A DNA stretch of 64,000 nucleotides from the NCBI RefSeq assembly GCF_002875705.1, contig NZ_MCZZ01000113.1:62001-126000 (forward strand). The letters are read 5' to 3'. Below, in pieces: positions 40,786 to 46,971 of the stretch. Source of the DNA: Vibrio sp. 10N.261.45.E2. GTDB lineage: Bacteria > Pseudomonadota > Gammaproteobacteria > Enterobacterales > Vibrionaceae. Position numbers and translations under genes: made by a program. Positions within the stretch are counted from its first letter, which is position 1. Each line of letters begins with the position of its first letter. The notes beneath the pieces were generated by a model that was given only the letters and a program-made list of their open reading frames with translations, did no database searches and had not been told where the DNA came from.

Positions 40786-40917
40786 ATGGCAAAATCAAAG
40801 TACGTTTTAACTGAAAAGCAAATCATCAAGCGGGTTAAAGAAGGTCGAGGTGCAGGAAGGCTCTCTAGTTATAAACCGTGGTTGTATGTTCATGAGGTTC
40901 CTTCGGAAGTGGCTTAA
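40786..40917 (+). pseudogene. tnsA remnant (first 43 codons)
   Basis: An open frame begins MAKSKYVLTEKQIIKRVKEG and continues through RGAGRLSSYKPWLYVHEVPS before a stop. This matches the N-terminus of Tn7 TnsA (KEGRGxG, Y-x-PWL-x-V-x-EVPS), the endonuclease that cuts the 5' ends of the transposon. The catalytic Glu, Asp and Lys all lie beyond the truncation point, so the fragment cannot be active. It is oriented inward from the right end exactly as tnsA is in Tn7, indicating that the core tns genes were deleted and replaced by or reduced to cargo. Confidence 0.82.
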
Positions 40918-40978
40918 ACTGCATATTTCGGACTGCACAAACAAAAGCCTTGTACAGTCCCTTTCATGCATTAACTAT

Positions 40979-42679
40979 TTAAAGGGATGCGAACTTATAC
41001 GTTCTAAAACCACCGATGAGGTTTTTCACTTTGTAACCATTGTTAGCCAGTTGATTGTATGCAACATTTCCTCTTAATCCCACCTGACAGTACAAAATGA
41101 TTTCCTTGTCTTTTGGCAACTCTTCCATTCTGTTACGTAATTCGTCGACAGGTATGTTGATTGCTCCCTCAATGTAACCATTGTTTTGCAGTTCTATCGG
41201 GTTACGCACATCGAGTAATATCTGGTCCTCTGAAATAGCATCCATTTCATCAAAATGAATAGGAGTGATATCGCCTTTAAGAATATTTGATGCAACAAAT
41301 GCCGCTTGGTTAATAACATCCTTAGCTGAGCCGTAAGGTGGAGCGTAGGTTAGCTCTAAATGCTGAAGCTGTTCAATTGTCATTCCTGCACGCTGTGCTA
41401 CTGCTAGAACATCAATACGTTTATCAACGCCATCTTTACCCGCTGCCTGTGCTCCTAAGATCTTACCGTTGTCAGGAGAAAACAGCAGTTTTAGTGATAC
41501 AGTTTCAGCTCCCGGGTAGTAGCTTGCATAGCTTGCGGTGTGAACGTAAACTTTCTCATAACTGATGTTCTCACGTTTAAGTTGTTTCTCATTTTTTCCT
41601 GTAGAAGCAATGGCTAAATCAAAAATCTTACAAATTGCTGTACCTTGTGTTCCTTGATAAGTGTCGAGCTCAGCACCGTTTTCAGCAAGCATATTATTAG
41701 CAGCCATACGACCTTGGCGGTTTGCTGGGCCAGCAAGAGGAACAAGCGTTGATTCTCCTGTCACAAAGTCTGCTTCTTCAATCGCATCGCCCACAGCATA
41801 AATAGATGGATCACTAGTTTGTAGAGTTGGTGTTGTCCAAATACCACCAAGTTCACCAATCTTGAGACCAGCTTCTCCTGCTAATTTGATTTCAGGTTTA
41901 ACACCAATCGCCATGATCAGCAGGTCAGTTTCCAGAGTCGAATTATCGCTTAGCTCAAGTGCTAGATGGTCGTTATCAGATTTAGATACGCCCGCAAGAG
42001 CAACACCTAAACGCAAATCTATGCCTTTTTCTTTTATTTCAGCATGAGCAAAACCAGCCATCTCTTTATCAACAGGCCCCATTACCTGATCAGAAAGTTC
42101 AAGTAGAGTGGTGTGAATACCACGTTGGTGGAATGCTTCCATCATTTCTAAACCGATGAAACCACCTCCAACAACAGTTGCATGTTTCACTTCACGATTT
42201 TGAAGTACGTTAAGGATGCGATCCATGTCTGGAATATTACGCAATGAATGAACTAAAGGCTGAACATCATCGATATCAAGACCTTCAATGGGTGGAATAA
42301 TTGGGCTTGCACCTGGGCTCAAGAGTAAAAAATCATAATTTTCAGAGTATTCAGAGTATTCAGAGTATTCAGAGTATTCAGAGCCATCCAGTAAATTCTT
42401 TACAAGAATCGTCTTTGATGCGCGGTCAATAGAAAGCACTTCATTCATTACTCTTACATCGACATTGAATCGAGAAAGAAAGCTTTCAGGAGTTTGGAGC
42501 AACAAGCTTTCACGTTGAGGAATGTCACCACCAATATGGTAAGGCAAGCCACAGTTTGCAAAAGATACAAATGGACCACGCTCAAACATAATAATTTCAG
42601 CATCTTCACTTAGTCTACGCGCTCTTGCAGCTGCTGAAGCACCACCGGCTACTCCACCGATAATTACAATTTTTGTCAT
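40979..42679 (-). CDS. NADH-dependent persulfide / CoA-disulfide reductase with rhodanese domain
   Basis: Flavoprotein of the CoADR-rhodanese (Npsr) type that reduces CoA persulfides, polysulfides or CoA disulfide. The 566 residues have FAD motif VIIGGVAGGASAAARARR, active Cys43 in FANCGLPYH, NAD motif VVGGGFIGLEMMEAF, the FAD-binding IYAVGDAIE and a C-terminal rhodanese domain with active Cys531 in YCQVGLRG. The two cysteine positions coincide with those described for Shewanella Npsr. A (Ser-Glu-Tyr)n tract at residues 100-113 is unusual. It is divergent from the arsR-yeeE genes and lies wholly inside the Tn7-like element. Confidence 0.9.
   Translation of the reverse strand: MTKIVIIGGVAGGASAAARARRLSEDAEIIMFERGPFVSFANCGLPYHIGGDIPQRESLLLQTPESFLSRFNVDVRVMNEVLSIDRASKTILVKNLLDGSEYSEYSEYSEYSENYDFLLLSPGASPIIPPIEGLDIDDVQPLVHSLRNIPDMDRILNVLQNREVKHATVVGGGFIGLEMMEAFHQRGIHTTLLELSDQVMGPVDKEMAGFAHAEIKEKGIDLRLGVALAGVSKSDNDHLALELSDNSTLETDLLIMAIGVKPEIKLAGEAGLKIGELGGIWTTPTLQTSDPSIYAVGDAIEEADFVTGESTLVPLAGPANRQGRMAANNMLAENGAELDTYQGTQGTAICKIFDLAIASTGKNEKQLKRENISYEKVYVHTASYASYYPGAETVSLKLLFSPDNGKILGAQAAGKDGVDKRIDVLAVAQRAGMTIEQLQHLELTYAPPYGSAKDVINQAAFVASNILKGDITPIHFDEMDAISEDQILLDVRNPIELQNNGYIEGAINIPVDELRNRMEELPKDKEIILYCQVGLRGNVAYNQLANNGYKVKNLIGGFRTYKFASL
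42341..42383 (-). repeat. 9-bp in-frame tandem repeat inside the persulfide reductase
   Basis: Four full copies of TTCAGAGTA plus a partial fifth (plus-strand reading), encoding EYSEYSEYSEYSE in the protein. As the unit is a multiple of three, copy changes alter length without breaking the frame. Confidence 0.9.
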
Positions 42680-42768
42680 GATATTAATCTCTTGATTAGT
42701 TGCAGTCCGTTTAATCTACGCTCATTAATTAGCAAAGTCTAATGTTTTATTTGCTTAATTAGGATTGA

Positions 42769-42782
42769 CTAATTTAAATTAG
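42769..42782. promoter_or_regulatory. Palindromic operator between reductase and ArsR-type genes
   Basis: CTAATTTAAATTAG, a perfect 14-bp palindrome in the divergent intergenic region. A larger imperfect inverted repeat (AATTAGCAAA near 42728 and TTTGCTTAATT near 42750) lies beside it. Both are AT-rich as expected for a BigR-type regulator. Confidence 0.55.
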
Positions 42783-42821
42783 ATGGCAGAATAAGCACGA
42801 TAAGTGACAGTATGGTGTTTT

Positions 42822-43133
42822 ATGAATATAGAAGATATGCGTGCAAACGCTAATGATGCTGCAGAGTTTTTAAAATCAATGGCTCACCCAGAACGTCTGA
42901 TGGTTTTGTGCCAGCTGACACAAGGTGAAGTCGGGTTTACAGAGCTGTGCGAAAGTTCAAGTTTAAGTCAATCTGCTTTTTCTCAGCAGTTAACTGTTTT
43001 AAAAAGACATGGGCTCGTAAAAGTCCGAAAAGAGTCTCAATTAGTCTACTACTCATTAGCAGACTCTCGCGTGGAGTTATTGATGAGTTCCTTACACAAT
43101 GTATTTTGCCAACAACAAAAAGAGGAGATATAG
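42822..43133 (+). CDS. ArsR-family regulator, BigR/SqrR-like persulfide sensor
   Basis: Winged-helix repressor of 103 residues from ATG 42822 (upstream GTG 42804 would add six). The HTH is at about 40-65 (FTELCESSSLSQSAFSQQLTVL) followed by the wing VRKESQLVYYSL. Cysteines 30 and 96 are 66 residues apart, the same spacing as the redox pair of BigR and SqrR, which form a polysulfide bridge to release DNA; a third Cys is at 43. It directly abuts the first YeeE gene and is divergent from the reductase, so it probably controls both. Confidence 0.83.
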   Translation: MNIEDMRANANDAAEFLKSMAHPERLMVLCQLTQGEVGFTELCESSSLSQSAFSQQLTVLKRHGLVKVRKESQLVYYSLADSRVELLMSSLHNVFCQQQKEEI

Positions 43134-43556
43134 ATGGACTTTTCTATGCCGTGGCATGCCTTAATAGGTGGCTCACTACTCGGCCTTTCCGCAGGTATAC
43201 TTATGTTATTTAACGGAAAAGTCGCAGGTATCAGTGGAATAATAGGTGGATTGTTTTCCCCAAAAAAAGGCGATTGGGCTTGGCGACTAATGTTTGTTAT
43301 CGGAATGATCGTGAGCATTGCTTTCACCGCACCAATAGGTTTTCAACTTCCTGACCTGAGCAGCATGGATATAGTCGTTGTTGCTGTCGCTGGTTTGCTT
43401 GTTGGCATCGGCACACGATTAGGCAATGGTTGTACGAGTGGTCATGGCATTATTGGTATGGGACGTTTTTCTAAACGCTCTATTGTAGCTACGTGCACAT
43501 TCATGGCAGTCGCTATCCTTGTCGTATTTATTCGCAAAAGCCTAGGGGCCTTATAA
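43134..43556 (+). CDS. YeeE/YedE-family sulfur transporter subunit, first half
   Basis: Integral membrane protein of 140 residues with about four hydrophobic segments and the YeeE/YedE (DUF395) motif RLGNGCTSGHGIIGMGRFS, whose cysteine handles thiosulfate in characterised homologues. It begins immediately after the arsR stop codon and its own stop overlaps the next start (TAATG). In this two-protein form each gene encodes half of a YeeE-like unit. Likely imports thiosulfate or another sulfane-sulfur compound. Confidence 0.85.
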   Translation: MDFSMPWHALIGGSLLGLSAGILMLFNGKVAGISGIIGGLFSPKKGDWAWRLMFVIGMIVSIAFTAPIGFQLPDLSSMDIVVVAVAGLLVGIGTRLGNGCTSGHGIIGMGRFSKRSIVATCTFMAVAILVVFIRKSLGAL

Positions 43557-43981
43557 TGAAGTTCACAACACTTTTCATTGCACTGATTGCTGGAGTGCTA
43601 TTTGGTATTGGTATGAATGTCTCAGGCATGGTGGATCCTAACAATATATTTTCTTTTCTTGATATTACTGGAAGTTGGGATCCTAGCTTAGCGTTTGTTA
43701 TGGGTGGGGCTCTTGCTGTATTTGTTCCTTTCCACTATTTTCTAATCAAACCTCGTGCGCAAAGCATCAATGGTTCAAATATCAGTACACCTGAGAATAA
43801 TAAAATAGATAAAAGATTAGTCATGGGCGCTTCGATTTTTGGTCTAGGTTGGGGAATTGGTGGCATATGCCCGGGCCCAGCAGTAGCAAGCTTGGGTGGA
43901 GCTAGTATCACGATTATTGTTTTTACAATATGTATGGTGATAGGTATGAAAGCTACCACTTTGCTATCTAAGACTTGCTAA
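43556..43981 (+). CDS. YeeE/YedE-family sulfur transporter subunit, second half
   Basis: Membrane protein of 141 residues starting at ATG 43556, which overlaps the previous stop; a longer frame beginning at 43493 would lie inside the first half-gene. It contains IAGVLFGIGMNVSGMVDP and the second signature GLGWGIGGICPGPAVASLG with the conserved Cys-Pro-Gly-Pro. It completes the transporter pair and is the last cargo gene before the transposon left end. Confidence 0.85.
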   Translation: MKFTTLFIALIAGVLFGIGMNVSGMVDPNNIFSFLDITGSWDPSLAFVMGGALAVFVPFHYFLIKPRAQSINGSNISTPENNKIDKRLVMGASIFGLGWGIGGICPGPAVASLGGASITIIVFTICMVIGMKATTLLSKTC

Positions 43982-44116
43982 GTGACTGTTTCCGGAATGG
44001 TCCCTTCATAATGCTTTCAAAGTACAGCCATGCAGGACGCATTGATTTTGTCCAAAAGCTTGTTAAGCGAGGTTACCGTTAGGGTTGAGAACCAATCAAG
44101 TGAATTTTTGGATTAA

Positions 44117-44265
44117 AGTTCCAAACTTTATTGTCACAAATATTTTATTTTTGAGGTGCAGATTAAAATTAGTTCCAATCTTTATTGTTATTTTTAATCA
44201 TTTGGTGCCACATAATATCAAGCTCTACATTAGAGAAAAGTTTCAAACTTTAATGTCCTACGACA
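44117..44265 (-). repeat. Left-end TnsB-type sites of the Tn7-like element
   Basis: Three inverted copies of the TnsB-type site: AGTTCCAAACTTTATTGTC (44117-44135), AGTTCCAATCTTTATTGTTA (44171-44190) and AGTTTCAAACTTTAATGTC (44239-44257), then CTACGACA at the tip. The outermost site lies 8 bp from the terminus, the same distance as at the right end. The stretch 43982-44116 has no recognisable gene. Confidence 0.88.
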
Positions 44266-44277
44266 AATAGATAAGAG

Positions 44278-44306
44278 AAAGCCCATCGACGAGATGGGCT
44301 TTTTTA
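44278..44306 (+). terminator. Native glmS terminator displaced by the transposon
   Basis: AAAGCCCATC, loop GACGA, GATGGGCTTT with a T-tract on the plus strand. It begins 8 bp after the target duplication. Joining the flanks without the element puts it about 35 bp past the glmS stop, where a glmS terminator should be. Confidence 0.8.
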
Positions 44307-44350
44307 TGTCTGTTAGTTTTCTATCAGTGTTAGAGCTAGCTGTCGAGCCA

Positions 44351-45619
44351 TTAAGCGCTCAGTGCTTGCTCTAGGTCAGCTAAGATATCGTCAATGTGTT
44401 CAATACCTACAGATAGGCGAATCATCTCTGGTGATACTCCAGCTTGTTTTTGTTCAGCTTCGCTGAGTTGACGGTGTGTCGTTGAAGCTGGGTGACAAGC
44501 GAGAGATTTCGCATCGCCAATGTTCACCAAGCGCTTGAAGATCTGTAGCGCGTCATAGAAACGAACACCGGCTTCATAACCATCTTTTAAACCAAAAGAT
44601 AAAATAGCCGATGGCTTACCTTGCATGTACTTTTCAGCAAGTGGATAGAATTCCGAATCTGGTAAACCTGCGTAACTTACCCAGCTGACTTTCTCGTGTT
44701 GCTTGAGGTATTCCGCCACTTTCAATGCGTTCTCTGTATGTCGCTCCATGCGCAATGACAGCGTCTCCAAGCCTTGCATCAACATGAAAGCATTCATTGG
44801 TGACAACGCTGCCCCCGTATTACGCAGGGGAACCGTTCTAGCACGCCCAATAAACGCAGCCTCACCAAAAGCCTCGGTATAAACCACGCCATGGTAAGAA
44901 GGCTCTGGTTGATTAAACACAGGGAAGCGATCCTTGTGTTCTGCCCATGGGAATTTTCCAGAATCGACAATCACGCCACCCAATGTAGTACCGTGACCAC
45001 CAACGTACTTGGTTAGTGAATGCACCACGATGTCCGCACCAAAATCGATAGGCTTACACAGCACAGGCGTTGCCACCGTGTTATCGACAATCACAGGCAC
45101 GCCTTGCGCGTGAGCAAGTTCTGCGACACGTTCTAGGTCGATGATATTACCCGCTGGGTTACCAATACTTTCGCAATAAACAGCCTTGGTTTTTTCATCA
45201 ATCAATGCCGCTAAGCTTTCTGGTTTGTCGTCTTTAGCAAAGCGAACCTCAATACCTTGGTTTGGCAGCATATGAGCAAATAGGGTGTAAGTACCACCGT
45301 AAAGCTGAGGCGTTGAAACAATGTTGTCACCGATTTGCGCCAAGGTTTGAATTGCGTAGTTGATCGCAGCACTGCCCGCACTTACCACCAAGCCTGCAAT
45401 ACCACCTTCTAAGGCCGCCATGCGCTTTTCTAGCACATCGTTAGTTGGGTTCATAATGCGGGTGTAGATATTACCGGGCACTGCTAGGTTGAACAGATCC
45501 GCACCATGCTGAGCATCGTCAAATTCATAGGCGACAGTTTGATAAATAGGTGTGGCAACCGATTTGGTTGTTGGATCGGTTTCGTAGCCGAAGTGAATCG
45601 AGAGTGTTTCGTCTTTCAT
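44351..45619 (-). CDS. O-acetylhomoserine sulfhydrylase-type Cys/Met PLP enzyme
   Basis: PLP enzyme that makes homocysteine directly from O-acetyl- (or O-succinyl-) homoserine and sulfide. The 422 residues begin MKDETLSIHFGYETDPTTKSVATPIYQT and contain YTRIMNPTNDVLEKRMAALEGG (as two landmarks, YTRIMNPTN and ALEGG), the cofactor region VDNTVATP and the PLP lysine in HSLTKYVGGHGTTLGG, characteristic of MetY/Met17. It is convergent with glmS across the displaced terminator. It may be functionally linked to the adjacent sulfur cargo, although it lies outside the transposon. Confidence 0.88.
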   Translation of the reverse strand: MKDETLSIHFGYETDPTTKSVATPIYQTVAYEFDDAQHGADLFNLAVPGNIYTRIMNPTNDVLEKRMAALEGGIAGLVVSAGSAAINYAIQTLAQIGDNIVSTPQLYGGTYTLFAHMLPNQGIEVRFAKDDKPESLAALIDEKTKAVYCESIGNPAGNIIDLERVAELAHAQGVPVIVDNTVATPVLCKPIDFGADIVVHSLTKYVGGHGTTLGGVIVDSGKFPWAEHKDRFPVFNQPEPSYHGVVYTEAFGEAAFIGRARTVPLRNTGAALSPMNAFMLMQGLETLSLRMERHTENALKVAEYLKQHEKVSWVSYAGLPDSEFYPLAEKYMQGKPSAILSFGLKDGYEAGVRFYDALQIFKRLVNIGDAKSLACHPASTTHRQLSEAEQKQAGVSPEMIRLSVGIEHIDDILADLEQALSA

Positions 45620-45780
45620 GTGTCTTCCCTGAACTATTGAATGATTTGTGTACTCTCATATTGCCGATTTTTTTATAAAAGAAAAGTCTGTTTAGTCACA
45701 GAGGGGCAATTGGAATTGTGTGCGGGACGATTCGTTATAGTTAAGAAGTGTAGGCGTGATTTGTACTGAACTAGAAAAGC

Positions 45781-45812
45781 AAAAAGCCAGAGCGTGAACT
45801 GTTCTGGCTTTT
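45781..45812 (-). terminator. Terminator beside the left island boundary
   Basis: Minus strand AAAAGCCAGA and TCTGGCTTTTT pair around an 11-nt loop. It stands immediately past the tRNA 3'-end repeat and was probably the original terminator of the tRNA-Ile2 transcript before island insertion. Confidence 0.75.
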
Positions 45813-45814
45813 CT

Positions 45815-45843
45815 AATTTGGTGGCCCCTCCCGAACTTGAACT
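45815..45843. repeat. Left attachment-site repeat (tRNA 3'-end copy)
   Basis: AATTTGGTGGCCCCTCCC is identical to 54381-54398, and the following 11 bases match the tRNA T-arm with three differences. It is the att copy left at the far end of the island. Confidence 0.82.
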
Positions 45844-46019
45844 TGTCTTGTAAGTGATTGATGTGTAATTTGTTGTGTTTCTGGTTTATGTTGGGTTGGT
45901 ACTCTTGTTGGTACATTTTGAAAAAGTCATCTACAAAAAGTGAAATTATGGATCATGACGTAAACCTGTTGTTTTTGGTTAGCATCTACGTTTTTTAGGA
46001 TACCAATCATGGTAGCTAT

Positions 46020-46086
46020 TGTCGGTGGACTAAGATCGAAACTCAGACAATAAAGTTCGCAACTTTAGCATTAAAGGTTGAAACTT
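46020..46086 (+). repeat. Solitary Tn7-like right end
   Basis: TGTCGGTG is followed 8 bp in by GACTAAGATCGAAACT (46028-), then GACAATAAAGTTCGCAACT (46046-46064) and GCATTAAAGGTTGAAACTT (46068-46086). The layout copies the 40693 end. No partner end, target duplication or tns gene is visible, so this is an orphan of another Tn7-like element. Confidence 0.75.
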
Positions 46087-46284
46087 TTTAGGGGTAAGCA
46101 CTACTCCTGCTGAAATAAATTTTTGGACAATTCCGTTTTAGCAAGATTGCTAATTTAGCAAAGCATGAATTATTAAAAGTATGGAAAAAGTCGCTTACGT
46201 GAGTGTCCAGTATCACTGGAACAGATCAGATCACACGCTCACAAGTCTTTGGACAACTATGAGTTAGGAATTAATATTAAGGCT

Positions 46285-46330
46285 GCTTTTTTTATAAAAA
46301 ATATCCGAGTGTGAAAATACACTCGGATAT
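46285..46330 (-). terminator. Terminator of the porin remnant
   Basis: Perfect 12-bp stem ATATCCGAGTGT / ACACTCGGATAT with 6-nt loop; on the minus strand it is followed by a T-run. It lies 55 bp after the stop codon of the porin fragment. Confidence 0.85.
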
Positions 46331-46384
46331 CACTAAAGAAGGTTACTAATTAAAGTTAAACTCTTATTGTTAGATTACGTTTCC

Positions 46385-46569
46385 TTAGAAAATGTATTGA
46401 ACACCACCACCAGCAGATACTTCAGAGTAATCTCCAGTTGTTGCGTTAACTGTTGCAGAAGCACTCGAGTCTTCATTGAACGAATTTCTAGTACCGATAG
46501 TTACACTCCTGTATCACCAGCATACCCGACACCGACACCGACAGCAGTATCACCTTCCTGACTCAACAT
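46385..46569 (-). pseudogene. 3' fragment of an outer-membrane beta-barrel protein gene
   Basis: The minus strand encodes GDTAVGVGVGYAGDTGV, then after a one-base frameshift near 46500-46510 TIGTRNSFNEDSSASATVNA and a tail ending SAGGGVQYIF. A glycine-rich strand pattern and a terminal phenylalanine are typical of the last strands of an outer-membrane barrel. The 5' part is missing and a frameshift divides what remains; only the terminator is intact. The parent family cannot be named with confidence. Confidence 0.6.
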
Positions 46570-46971
46570 TGAACGAGCATGGCAAGAAACTGGTCATGAA
46601 CGCACGTAGGCATTTTGAATGCTGATCAGAGGGTGCCTTAAGAAAAAGCAAAAAAGTTCAATAAGGATAGTAGGTTAGATGGAAATCATAGTCGGCTATA
46701 AATGCAACATTATCTGGTGTAGTAGTTCGATCTATGATCAAACAGGGACAGAGATTTCCTCAGCAAAATAACGGCATGAGATCAGTTTCATTCGCTTTCA
46801 GCGCAATTGCTCCTCGGGAAAAATACCCTTCATTTTATGCTCAATAAAATTGGAAATGTTATAGAGAGCATAGCGATTATGTAATAAGATACTAACGTAC
46901 GCGCAACACTTTCAAGATTCAGGCTGAGAAGGGAATTTCTAAAGCTAGCTAGAGCCATCAAGGAAGAGAAT

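Larger units (their letters stand above)
40693..44265. mobile_element. Miniature Tn7-like transposon in attTn7 downstream of glmS
   Basis: A 3,573-bp element with Tn7 hallmarks: termini TGTCGG... and ...CGACA (TGT/ACA), a perfect 5-bp target duplication AATAG at 40688-40692 and 44266-44270, and an insertion point 26 bp after the glmS stop. The glmS-proximal end has tightly packed TnsB-type sites and the start of a tnsA gene pointing inward, as in the Tn7 right end. The distal end has three spaced sites over about 150 bp, as in the Tn7 left end. Cargo: persulfide reductase, ArsR-type regulator and two YeeE/YedE proteins. tnsB, tnsC, tnsD and tnsE are absent, so it is non-autonomous. Confidence 0.92.

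Noticed and set aside
43493..43555. Longer N-terminus for the second YeeE gene
   Set aside because: It would lie inside the first YeeE gene; the overlapping TAATG start at 43556 fits translational coupling and the membrane-protein N-terminus.
43982..44080. Possible gene fragment (frame LSKYSHAGRIDFVQKLVKRG) before the left end
   Set aside because: Too short and without start signals or recognised similarity to tns genes.
45692..45916. 74-codon minus-strand frame crossing the left island repeat
   Set aside because: It runs through a terminator hairpin and the tRNA 3'-end repeat, so it is a chance frame produced by the attachment site.
46345..46375. TnsB-site-like sequence (AAAGTTAAACTCTTATTGTTAG) as possible partner of the solitary Tn7-like end
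   Set aside because: It lies between a porin remnant and its terminator, lacks a CGACA tip, and the match is only partial; better explained as chance similarity in AT-rich DNA.
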